The notes beneath the pieces were generated by a model. That model was not told where the DNA came from, ran no database searches, and worked only from the letters and a program-made list of their open reading frames with translations. A stretch of 64,000 nt of DNA. It comes from Branchiostoma belcheri (taxonomy: Eukaryota > Chordata > Leptocardii > Amphioxiformes > Branchiostomatidae). Position numbers and translations under genes: made by a program. Of the stretch, positions 1-10,527 are shown one piece after another (position 1 is the stretch's first letter; each line of letters starts with the position of its first letter). The stretch covers positions 101,210 to 165,209 of the forward strand of contig NW_017803680.1 of NCBI RefSeq assembly GCF_001625305.1, in the 5' to 3' direction.

Positions 1-234
1 CCGCAAGAGGCCCTCCCGCGCTGCAAACCTACGACCGCACAACTCACAACACTGGACTGTGCACGTCCGACCTAGCGCGCGGCTGCCGACAATTATGTCC
101 TAATTTCATCAGTTACAAACAAGCTTTCACCGCTTTGACGTTTTACATCAGTTGGGATGGCTAAAGGGGAAATTCTCACCAATAAAAACACTCCTTCATA
201 CAGCCGTTTAGTTTTTGACTTGGTACTCTTTTAG
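1..234. repeat. Left arm of a long inverted repeat
   Basis: The first 234 bases are the reverse complement of 5163-5397 with few differences. The match runs to the first base of the window, so the true outer end is not visible. The arm contains no ORF. It most likely belongs to a long-TIR or foldback DNA transposon of more than 5.4 kb, cut by the window edge. Confidence 0.8.
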
Positions 235-638
235 GTACACTCGGAGTAATACATGAATGAGACCATAAAGGATTCTTGATAGAAACGGAAACAGACACAG
301 GGTGTTGTTGTGCCGGGCTTAGCTCCTTTATTCAGATGTTATCCTTTCAGCTGCATCTACCATCTGTGACATCTGTTCCACTGAGCCTAGACTACCCTAC
401 CCTGGAAGCCAAACTCGTTTTTCCGGGCCGCAAGAGCCCTTCACCCGTGTAACTTACCGCTACGGGGGAATCTAGCAAGGGGGGAATTTGGCTGGTCTAC
501 AAGTAGGGCCGAAAACTCCCCACGGGCTCAGTTCCACCGCAGCGGTAATTTAGGTCTGCGGGTGAAGGGCTTCTGGCTGCCGAAGGAAACGGTTAGCTTG
601 GCTGGCACCCAGGCAGGGTAAAACTACCCTCTCTCTTT

Positions 639-1635
639 AAGCGACGGTCACAACCCGCCGTACGTGCTTCTGCGTGCTAGCATGCTGTCTACGTGCAAAA
701 ACGTGGGTAAACGTAGGGCATCCGTGCGTGGTGAGTACCACCTCCGTACGGAATCCTACGGATTTAGGAGCACGCAGACACGCCGTAGAACGTTAAGTGC
801 ATGTAAAACTTTTTCTACGTGCGGTCTGCGGATTCACCACCCGTGCGTGCGAGTACGAGCGACGTGCGTGCCCCGTACGTGCCGTGCGGAAGAAGCATGT
901 GTGAGTACGGCCTCCTTGCGGTAAAGTTGCAATCGCACAGAGATCGTACGTTGTAAGCACGTACAACTCACTTACCACTTGCGCAGCGTACAATGCACGC
1001 AACCGCTCAAGGCCAGACGTAACGTGCAGACCACACTCTTACACCTTGCGCAACCGTGCGATTGACGTGCGAGTGACGTGCGTCGACGCCACTTTAAGCG
1101 ACGGTCACAACCCGCCGTACGTGCTTTTTGTCCGTACGTTTTTTGGGAGGCTACGTCTGCTACGTTTTTTCTTAAAACTTAGGGAAGGAGTGGCGTCGAC
1201 GCACGTCACTCGCACGTCAATCGCACGGTTGCGCAAAGTGTAAGAGTGGGATCTGCTCGCCAAGTCTGGCCGTGAGCGGTTGCGTGCATCGTACGTTGCG
1301 CAAGTGGTAAGTGAGTTGTACGTGCTTACAACGTACGATCTCTGTGCGATTGCAACTTTACCGCAAGGAGGCCGTACTCACACGTGCATCTTCCGCACGG
1401 CACGTACGGGGCACGCATGTCGCTCGTACTCGCACGCACGGGTGGTGAATCCGCAGACCGCACGTAGAAAAAGTTTTACATGCACTTAAAATTCTACGGC
1501 GTGTCTGCGTGCTCCCAAATCCGTAGGATTCCGTACGGAGGCGGTACTCACCACGCACGGATGCCCTACGTTTGCTTACGTTTTTGCACGTAGACCGCAC
1601 GCAGAAGCACGTACGGTGGGTTGTGACCGTCGCTT
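639..1635. repeat. Foldback element with about 450-bp arms
   Basis: Bases 639-1092 and 1190-1635 are near-perfect inverted copies separated by a spacer of about 97 bases. The arms are unusually rich in CpG and in GTACGTGC/GCACGTAC-type motifs. The spacer carries a further short copy of the outer arm end (from about 1094). ORFs read here in both directions are mirror shadows of the palindrome, not genes. Confidence 0.85.
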
Positions 1636-1752
1636 TACTCGCTACACCCCTGCCCATCTTGGCACTTGATAGATGGCCTACATATGGTTTTCTGGTACCA
1701 AATAGCTGGGCTAGGGGTTCTTGGAACAGTGTAACAGTGTAGACAGGAACTT

Positions 1753-1833
1753 CCTTGTACATTCATGTTTAGCATATTTTCAGCTACTTCCTGAGGATGT
1801 AGCTGAAAATATGCTGAACATGAATGTACAAGG
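1753..1833. repeat. Hairpin, 35-bp stem and 11-base loop
   Basis: 1753-1787 pairs with 1799-1833 with one mismatch. It could be a small MITE or the tip of a larger foldback. The stem length also fits a hairpin-RNA precursor, but there is no evidence of transcription. Confidence 0.75.
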
Positions 1834-1914
1834 ATTTCTAGATGTGAACTGCATACTACTAGACGTAGGTGCTTTTTTTATTATTTTGATTTGACTTTAG
1901 TTATTGTAATAGTC

Positions 1915-3240
1915 TAACTGTTTTTCACAACTGTTTCCTTGACAAGCAAGTCTTATCAATACAGCATTTGTCTTTGTGAAAGCTGGTCTGTTTGTGTTGC
2001 ATTCCTCTAGTCCCTTAGGTACAGGCAGGAAAGCAGAAAGGGTGACACTGGTGAATCAATTAGCCCACCCACCCAAAAGGCAGACAAGTGTGCTTCTAAT
2101 CAAAAAGTTTAATTACCTCCATGAAAAATGGAGGTATTGTTTTATGCAAATTAGTTTTATGCAAATGAATTTTAGTACCACACTTTTTGGTTAGTACCAC
2201 ACTTTTCTGCACAGAAAACAAGAGTTCCACGATCTCATACCTTCGCCAAATGATGTTAACCCTTGCGGGTGACGAATTATACAATTTTAATCATTGATAT
2301 TGTAAATAAGAGCCTCATTTGCATGGATTATATCAGTTGATCATATTCTCCATCCAATGACAGCCTTATCATAACAAAAAGGCTATCATAGCACTTCCTC
2401 ATAAATTATGCATATGAGGTCATGATTTGACTAAATTATGTTTATTGATGTTCACCTTCACTTAACTTCCAAATGTGGCAATTATGAAATTCGGGGTGCA
2501 GCAGTTACAACTATTGAATTATAAGAATTCGCCATTAATTATGCACATTAGGTCTTCATTTACATAATCTATATCCTCAGATGTTTTCTCGTTCTCAAGT
2601 AGATGTCACATGTGTTTCATAGTTCTATTATCGAACAAAGCAGATTTAAAGAATTTCCTCATTAATTATGCAAATTAGCTCCTGATTTGCATAATCGCCA
2701 TCTGATTATGTCAAGCATCACTTCAACTACTTATATACCAAAAATCACGACAGTACGTCAACCGGTTCTTGAGTTATCGTCCTTTAATTTTTTTTCAACA
2801 AATGCTCCTGCAGTTCCAGAACAAGTCGCTAGGGGAACCAAACTCATGTCACTTCTTTCCTACCCCAAGAGCTACCTGCCAACCAAAATTCGTGACCCTA
2901 GCATGTCCAGAACATGAGATATCAAAACCGGAAGTTCAGCTGCAGTACCTAGGAAAGCCGCCGGGGGGGGCAAAATCTTATCATTTCTAGGTCTCATGAA
3001 GACCTACCTACCTACCAAGTTTTATTCCAATCCATCCATTGCTTCTCGAGTTACTAAGTATCTTGCTAAACCACACACAAACACACACACACAGACAAAC
3101 GCTACTGAAAACATAACCTTCTTGGCGAAGGTAATGAGGGGCTCTCATTGTCTAAAGGGGTAGTGGCCTTGTTCTAATTGATTATTAGCTCGTGTGCTGA
3201 CCGTCTTCGCGGAGTCAGCTAGACATATTTCCCTCTCGTT
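1915..3240. repeat. Interspersed repeat split by a nested element
   Basis: 1921-2105 and 3170-3235 match the two contiguous halves of 6385-6645. The 1-kb element at about 2110-3140 was therefore inserted into this copy after duplication. The stretch includes a palindrome around 2115-2140 (ACCTCCATGAA with GGAGGT). Confidence 0.65.
2239..3132. mobile_element. Inverted-repeat DNA element, copy 1
   Basis: The element starts ACCTTCGCCAA and ends TTGGCGAAGGT, a short terminal inverted repeat. The same ends and similar internal sequence occur at 44277-45457. Internally there are recurring CTCAT(A/T)AATTATGCAAAT motifs and a CA-rich tail near the right end. No transposase ORF is present, so it is non-autonomous. 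Confidence 0.65.
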
Positions 3241-4440
3241 TAATACGTCCCCCCGGGGCCCAAAACAATGCGTCCTTGCATGCGGAACCTTACGAGATAC
3301 ATACGTTGACAGATAGAGTTTGATAAGCTAACGGTACATTTTTGTTGTGTTTACAAGTTCTATTAGGAGTATAAAATGTTAGTATCGTATACATGAAGTT
3401 ACTGATGCATCAAGTTATGGGATCAAAAGTTCTTGCTCTCCTCGTACGCCAATTGTATAGAGCTTATTCACCACACGTCATCATGACGTCACCACCCCTC
3501 ATGTCCCGTGCGACGCCATTTTGGGGTCCACCTCTACAGTGAGTTTCCAAGCGTTGAAATGGCCGACAAACGTTAGGTAAACTGTCCTTTGTCCTATTAC
3601 ACGAAGACTTTACCACCACTCATACCTCTCGTTACTGGAACAAAATAAAATCTGTTGGGATTGACCCGTTTTTGTTGAGTTTTGATCAGTCTGATCGAGA
3701 CGGCGTCTACCGCCAGCGGAGTCCATTGACGCGACTAAGCTTCGTATTTGGTACTCACGGGGCAGAAGTTTTTACACACAGGATCGGTTCAAACCCTTTA
3801 AGAGTCTGAAAGCGTTTGATTTGATTTGATTGTTGTATCAGGATGTGTAGAGAGTGTTGTGTGACGTGCAGTTTCGTGGTGAAGTACGTTGTAGACTGTC
3901 GGGATACGCAAAGGTCGCTATTTTGGAACAGCCCCGGACTGTGTCTGGATAATAACAAACAAATGCGGGGCCATCGGCCGCCGACCGGCCGCCATCCACA
4001 GTCCGCACTGCCGCGACTGTGGCTGAACAAGGTGAGTGTTACAAGTTGCCAGGGCCCTGTTCTACGTGGACATTTACCACAGAGTAAAAGGACAGGTAGC
4101 TCCAACAGATACGTGGCCATGGCTACCCACGTTGACATCTACAGGCCCCTACGCCAGGGTAAAACACTCCGATTTCTGATCAGCAAAAAAAGCCGATAAA
4201 AGCCGATCTTGAGAACATGAGACGTGGTCATGGAGCCAGAACAACCCCAAGGACAATGTTACGAACAAGAAGAGTGTTCAAAACGTAGATTGTGGCCCAA
4301 AACACGCAACTATCGCCAAGAGTTTGCATAGCGTACCATAGCGATAGGCACCAGGCTGCACCCCCTAATGGCGGACAATGCTCGCTGCCGGGGGAAGAGT
4401 CACGTGACCATCTGTGGTGAATAAGCCCTATACATACATT
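3240..4440. other. No recognisable gene
   Basis: I see no conserved protein here. An open stretch at 3843-4199 (118 codons) and its antisense partner resemble nothing I recognise, and they lie inside the long inverted-repeat element. The region is best treated as transposon interior. Confidence 0.4.
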
Positions 4441-4451
4441 GCATACATGAC

Positions 4452-5163
4452 AATCCACAGCTATCTGGAAAACAGGACACAGATGGTAAAATGAGCATCA
4501 TGTTTGTCAAAACCCCACAAAGTTTAGCCGGTGTCCCTCAAGGCGGGTTGCTCTCAACGCTACTGTTCGTGATATGCATTAATTCTCTGGATGCCAGTTT
4601 GCCAGCATCTGTCGCCCCTGTCATATATGCTGATGACTTGACAACTTCTGAGGTACTGATGGGTTCTTTACCCGGCCAGACTCAAAAGGCACTGAACTCT
4701 ATTGATGACGGGGGAAGTTCTTTCTCTCTTGCCGCAAACGGGAAGAAAACCAAAGACATGGTTATAGGTGCACGGAAAGAGCCCAATGTACCTTACCCCG
4801 CCACACCCCGCACCCACCCCCCAACCCACAATATCAGGCCAGGTGATCCAAAGAGTCACCTCCTTCAAACTACTCGGGGTCCATATCTCTGCTGACCTGA
4901 CGTGGGACGCCCACATTGAGTACATGATGAACAGAGCTCGACCTAGAATGTATTATCTTAGTGTTGCTAAGAAGGCGGGTCTCTCGATAGATGTCCTAAT
5001 GCAGATCTACCTGACATTCATAAGACCTATTCTTGAATATGCTAGCCCGGTTTGGGGCGGACTGCCCAAACACCTGTCAGATCCAGAAGCATTGCGTCAG
5101 GATCATCGGGCTGCCTGCCGTGTCTCTACTTGTGTACTGTGCCATTGTTTTGAGTTTATGGTC
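4452..5163 (+). pseudogene. Non-LTR retrotransposon reverse transcriptase fragment
   Basis: Successive frames encode pieces of a LINE reverse transcriptase. They are SYLENRTQMV, then GVPQGGLLSTLLF and the catalytic YADD box (about 4500-4640), then SFKLLGVHIS, FIRPILEYASPVW and RIIGLPA (about 4860-5130). These are motifs of the Jockey/CR1/Rex-type RT and its C-terminal thumb region. A stop after the first piece, a frame change near 4790-4830 and another near 5095 break it. There is no 5' ORF, endonuclease or poly(A) tail. It lies just inside the right arm of the long inverted repeat, so it probably inserted into that element. Confidence 0.8.
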
Positions 5164-5397
5164 TAAAAGAGTGCTAAGTCAAAAACTAAACGGCTGTATG
5201 AACGCGTGTTTTTATTGGTGAGAATTTCCCCTTTAGCCATCCCAACTGATGTAAAACGTCAAAGCGGTGGAAGCTTGTTTGTAACTGATGAAATTAGGAC
5301 ATAATTGTCGGCAGCCGCGCGCTAGGTCGGACGTACACAGTCCAGTGTTGTGAGTTGTGCGGTCGTAGGTTTGCAGCGCGGGAGGGCCTCTTGCGGG
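5163..5397. repeat. Right arm of a long inverted repeat
   Basis: Reverse complement of 1-234. The homology may continue outward past 5397, but the partner sequence lies outside the window. Between the arms are a 1-kb foldback, a 35-bp-stem hairpin, a smaller inverted-repeat element and a decayed reverse transcriptase. Confidence 0.8.
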
Positions 5398-6384
5398 CAG
5401 CCGCTAGGTGCAGTTTGTTATTCCTATAAAAGGGGATTGTGTGTATAGAAGTCGTTGGCAATTTTTTATGAGACGTAGAGTAAGTGTGCTCAACATAGCA
5501 TGAAATATATCAATTGATTTAATGTAGGATCATAGGAAACACGGTCTCGTAAGTCACTCATTAATGCATGGTTTCTAATGTATGGAAAAAAACTCATGAA
5601 TGAGACCTTATTTCGACCTCGACACGACACTATCGCCACATCAACACGCCAAATGTGCCGCGAAAAAAACACCGCATGGAATGATGGGATACTGCTACCC
5701 ACGCAGTTTACTTCCCTGAACGCCAATGCGAAAGACCCCGTCAACTGTTGCAAATTTCTATGTAATCTACCGGACATCGTAAGCTAAAAAGTTCATTGTT
5801 GCATTAGTTACGATAATTTTCGTGCCGGAGTTTCTGACATTTATGAAGGCAACAACAAAGTGTGATCCTTTGTGTTATCGACGACTTTCATGACGATCAT
5901 GTGCATAATTTATGTCAGTACGCTACTTGATTGAAGTTTTCCGTTGATCAAACTTTATTTTTTGCTACTTTCGTGATGTAAAAGAACAGGCTGATGATTG
6001 TGCATGTATTCGTGGCTTGTTTTGTACGTAGCAAACGTAGCATTGTTTATTCGTTCCAGTTGAGCCTGCCGAGAGCACATGATAGCTAACGTATATTGGC
6101 TAACGTGTTCTTCCAGTCTTGGAAAAAAATACGTAAACGAAAAAAAAACTACAAGCAAATTTACCGATCTTAATAAAGTTCACTGTATTTAATGCGTAAA
6201 TATGACTCGTGTCTGTATTCTTTGTGTCGTTATTTGTGTTCGATGCCCTGTCCTCCCCCCCAGCCCCATACTTTCAATGAAGTCCGAGAGTTTGAGCCTC
6301 AGAGTCTCTTAATCGGAAAGGCCGGGCAATTGAAAAAAAAATGCGCTGACAAATTAGCTTTTCAAATAAGCGGCTTCCACCGTA

Positions 6385-6650
6385 GTCCTGTTTTTCACAA
6401 CTGTTTCCTTGACAAGTCTTATCAGCATTTGTCTTTGTGAAAGCTGGTCTGTTTGTGTTGCATTCCTCTAGTCCCTTAGGTACAGAGGCAGGAAGGGTGA
6501 CACTGGTGAATCAATTATCCACCCACCCAAAAGACAGACAAGCGTGCTTCTAATCAAAAAGTGTGGTGCTAACAAAAAAAGTGTTGATTATCAGCTCGTG
6601 TGCTGACCGTCTTCACGGAGTCAGCTAAACATATTTCCTTCTCGTTACAC
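6385..6650. repeat. Interspersed repeat, uninterrupted copy
   Basis: Matches 1921-2105 followed directly by 3170-3235. This shows the arrangement before insertion of the element at 2239-3132. Confidence 0.6.
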
Positions 6651-6812
6651 TTCCTTTCTTCACAGAACAGGTGACTACTTCTGCGCATGCCAACTTCACG
6701 CGAACACGGCACGTCTACATATTAGTACGACAGGGCAGATTTCTTTCAAGTTCTTCCAAGAAAACAGGATGGATGTGGTCACGATGGACATGTAGCGGCT
6801 TGACTTAGAAGC

Positions 6813-6950
6813 TATAAAAGCGTTTGACTTTAGCCACGCCGGCAGATTGCGAGGAGAAGACGACTCGTGGCTCCAGATCAAGACACCGTCTTCACGCCAC
6901 CGACGGACACTTTAGAGGCAGAGCCTTCATCTTGACCAACAAACTGCAAG
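6813..6950 (+). promoter_or_regulatory. TATA box and 5' non-coding exon of the lectin gene
   Basis: A consensus TATAAAAG lies at 6813-6820. About 30 bases downstream starts a C/G-balanced stretch that ends with a good splice donor, GCAAG|GTGAGA, after 6950. The next same-strand acceptor with a plausible tract is AATACAG|A at 10446, just before the signal-peptide ATG at 10467. I therefore infer that this is the promoter and untranslated first exon of the secreted lectin gene. Confidence 0.5.
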
Positions 6951-7583
6951 GTGAGATACGGAGACCGTCATGTTACATTGTACAGTTTGGTTGTAATTTG
7001 TAAAAAAAAAACAATGATATTAACAATAATTTAGCATAGCTCTTAGGATTTTGATTTAGAAAGTTTTTTGCAGGTCAAGTTCTAAACCTCAATCATGTGA
7101 GGAGTGAACTCCCTACTCTCTAGGCATTTACATGTGTAAGCAAGACAAAACAAGTCCATCTTTCCTTTGGAAACAATTTACTGGGAAATGGCGTCGCTCC
7201 TGGCTGCCGAACAAGGTAGCACCTAGCCTCATTCGCTGACTTATGGGGTGGGGGCGTTAATTTTTTTGGAGAAAGGGTTTCGCCACCTATAACGCCCCAC
7301 ACCGAGATTGTCACTGCGCCTGAAATCGACTGGCTAACTAGTCTGGGTACCATCCGGATTTTCGCTCCGCCACGCTCGAAAATTTTGGCTAATCCTTACA
7401 CTTTGTTTTAGTCCGTGAATCCGTTTTCAATCGAAACATTTCCACGAATGTATCTGTTGGCGTTTGTAAGGTCACCTCGCAATCTTTAAATCTCACAGCT
7501 GGCTGCGTTCTTCATCGACACATGAGCCGAGTGATTCACCGCTAGGAGTTTTCGTTTTTCTTTTTCGTTTTCGAGTTCGCTTT

Positions 7584-8731
7584 GCCTGGTTTACACAAAA
7601 AACACTTAAAGTGTCACTAGTGGGGGAGAATCATCAACAAATGCAATTTTTTCCGTTTCCCATGGGTGCTTTTTGGTGCATTTGGGGTTTTCTGATGCAC
7701 AAGATGTATAATATCACCAATCAATCGAGTTTGTAGAAAAGCACTTTAGTTTGGTGAAGTTTGAGCACCATTTTTGAAGCAAATGTTTGCATAAATGTTT
7801 ATGACACAATGTAAGAAGTTGTACATAAGTTACAAAAGTCAGATAGCCTCATACACTACTTGAGTCCTTTGATAATTCAAAGAACCAAAAATTACTGGTC
7901 AAATTGTTGCCATTGCTGCACTTTTAAAGGAAACATGACAAGACTATATGCCTGGTGCTGACAGTCAGCCATCTGGGACACGTGTTGTGGAATGTGTATT
8001 GCAAAGGATGATGGGATAGTATCATCTCCCCCCCCTGAAGTGTCACAAAACATCTTCCTCTGCCACCGCCCGCGCGGTGGTGTTTTGAGTGCTGTTTACA
8101 CACACCAGCGCAAATCGTTTTCCAAAACGCTGTAATGACCTTATGTAACCCGAATGCTCAGTCACGTGACTGGGTGATGCAATATGGAACGCCGTAACTG
8201 ATATTTCCGGAAAAAGTAGCGGCACCCGAAGAAAGCCGATTGTGGATAGGATTATTCCAGTCACAAGACAGACCTTTTTCAAAAGTTGTATTGTGTTTGT
8301 GGAGAAATGGCGGGGAAGGAGGCCATTCTAGTCACCTTACTCCAACAGATCCTGCTTTTCTTCTATCTGACTCGAGTCCAATCCAACATGATGCGTCAGG
8401 CAAGGCGCCGAAGGCGCGTCCGGCGTCGCAGGCAACAATACCGTCCTTTTCAACGGGCGACCGTTTTGGGCGGCCTGGTTCTAGTCCAAACGCAGGGTGT
8501 CGACCGCTCAATCTGACCTACCTCACCCAGCGAAACATTTTCGAAAACGCAATCCTGTTTACACCCAAAACGCCGCTTTCATAGAGCTGTTTCAAACGCA
8601 CTTTGAAGTTGTTTTGAAACACTTCGCAAGAAAAGCGTTTTAGAACACTTTAAAATTCCTGTTTACACGGGGGATAGAAGCGTTTTCGAAAACGTTTCCA
8701 AAAACGCTATTTTTTGTGTGTAAACCAGGCT
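7584..8731. mobile_element. DNA transposon-like element with GCCTGGTTTACAC ends
   Basis: The left end reads GCCTGGTTTACACA at 7584. The right end is its complement, TGTGTAAACCAGGC, ending at 8731. Subterminal copies of TGTTTACAC and of AAAACG-rich motifs (about 8080-8130, 8550-8710) repeat inside. A 76-codon ORF at 8286-8516 has a hydrophobic start and an Arg-rich stretch (RRRRRVRRRRQQ). It is not a recognisable transposase. GGTTTACAC-like ends occur in several cut-and-paste families, PIF/Harbinger among them, so the family is unassigned. Confidence 0.55.
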
Positions 8732-9271
8732 TTAGACCGATTCATGTCCAATGTACGTATGTAGGAACAACATATTGCATTTATTATTATTTTGAAAGTC
8801 AAGTTTGAGATGGTGATGATTGACTTCGATGTCATCACCTAGTCGGCTTGCTGCAGAGGTGTTTAGCAATTCAACTGTTAGTTAAGAGCTTTATGTTGTA
8901 ATTGTTTGTGCTTATATTTGTGTTCCGTAACCAAACTTAAGCAAGTCATGATTTATTATGTATTTGCGCTTAACCTCCCAACCCATGCTACAAATCTTAC
9001 ATTAACGTTAGGGAAGGTTCGATCTGCTATCTAAAACTGACCAAGATCCACGCATTCGAAAGATCCAGGCATTCTTAAGGGTTTATGCACGCAAATGTTG
9101 ATAGCATTGTGGCTGGCACCAAGGTTGAGGAGATTAGCCATTTCAAAATTTTACTACCAGCCATCTTGACAGGATGTTTGCATAATTAATGACTTTCTAG
9201 CCCTGGCCCTGTCATCATGGCACATTCTTTGCGCCCTGATGCCTTTGTCATAATTGGTGACATTTATTATT

Positions 9272-9674
9272 AGGCCATGTTGATTTGATTATATGGATGA
9301 CATCCTCCGGGAGCGCCAAAACTGATGCGCGCGTGCGAATAAAAAAAAAGTTTTGCAAAAAAAAAAAAGGTTCTTTTCATTATGAAATCTACGTGGTCAT
9401 GAGGGTTGAGCAAATGGCACAGAATATGGTTTGGCGAAAAATCTAGTCTTCAAGTTCATTTCTTTACAATTTCGTCTTTTTTCGTTTGATTTTGGCATTA
9501 TACGACATTGGTATAGTTCTTATTAATTTTTTGTAACTTATGGTATATTTTTGCTCATTTTGCAACTGTTTTGTACGATTAACAGTATGGCTGAAACCTT
9601 TTTTTTCTTTTGGAAACGGCCGAAAATTCATGCGCGCGCGGATGTCATCCATATAATCAAATCAACATGGCCTT
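9272..9674. mobile_element. MITE, copy 1
   Basis: An about 400-bp element bounded by inverted AGGCCATGTTGATTTGATTA ends. A nearly identical element lies in opposite orientation at 50039-50434. AT-rich, with no coding capacity. Confidence 0.75.
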
Positions 9675-10202
9675 ACGCAAAAATTAAGAATGGTGGCACC
9701 AGTTAACCAACCGGTGCTGAACTGTACTTAGCAGTTACTGGTAACCTTCATCAGACCATTACTGAGCCCACTTGTGATTTAGATTAATACGAACTGTCCC
9801 GTTTCTTCAGAGACACCAAAGGTTTTAGTTGTTATTCGTCAGTACTTTTTGTGTGATATTAACATATTGCTACATGGGGAGGGGGACGGCGTGCATTTAA
9901 TTCTTATCTATTTTCTTTAAATAAGATATTGGTTCAGTTTCATGTTAAATGTCAAGTGAGACTGTTCAAATACATGTACTTGTCCTTGATTTGATTGATT
10001 TATATATTGTTTTTGTTCAATAAAGAATAAAAATTGCTAGAGATGAGCATGTCGGCTGCTGATACTGTAGAAAGTCCGACACAAACTTTGCAACATGTCT
10101 ATTACTTCAGGTTTAGTACAAACCATATCGGCATACGAACTTCATTGTCTTTTGTCACATTTTGTTGCACTTTTGTACATTATACAACCTTCGATCTACC
10201 AT

Positions 10203-10210
<8 letters not shown>

Positions 10211-10280
<70 letters not shown>
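10211..10280. repeat. (TG)n microsatellite
   Basis: Uninterrupted TG dinucleotide run of about 70 bases in the first intron of the lectin gene. The VCVCVC-type ORFs across it are artefacts. Confidence 0.95.
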
Positions 10281-10283
<3 letters not shown>

Positions 10284-10446
10284 AGAGAGAAAGCGAGAGA
10301 TACTGCACTGCATTCGTAGCGATACTGCACACAAAATTAAACACTGTATATAATTATATTATATACATTAATTTTGTGTGAAGTACCACTACGAATACAA
10401 AGACATAACTTACAAGTGACCCGCTGAATTTTTGTCTTAAATACAG

Positions 10447-10527
10447 AGTCGCTGGACAGGACAAAGATGACCCGTCACTTTGAGTTTGTCCTGGCTCTGG
10501 CACTCCTGGCTGGAGCCGTGTATCCAG
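10447..10527 (+). CDS. Lectin gene exon: signal peptide
   Basis: Acceptor AATACAG|A, then 20 untranslated bases and the ATG at 10467. The start MTRHFEFVLALALLAGAVYP is a typical secretory signal, with a hydrophobic core and a small residue before the likely cleavage site. The donor CCAG|GTAAAC leaves phase 1. Confidence 0.75.

Noticed and set aside
664-1762. Mirror-image ORFs of 69-134 codons
   Set aside because: They are the two arms of a foldback read in opposite directions, with no recognisable domain.
10034-10381. ORF with VCVCVC run
   Set aside because: Caused by the TG microsatellite.
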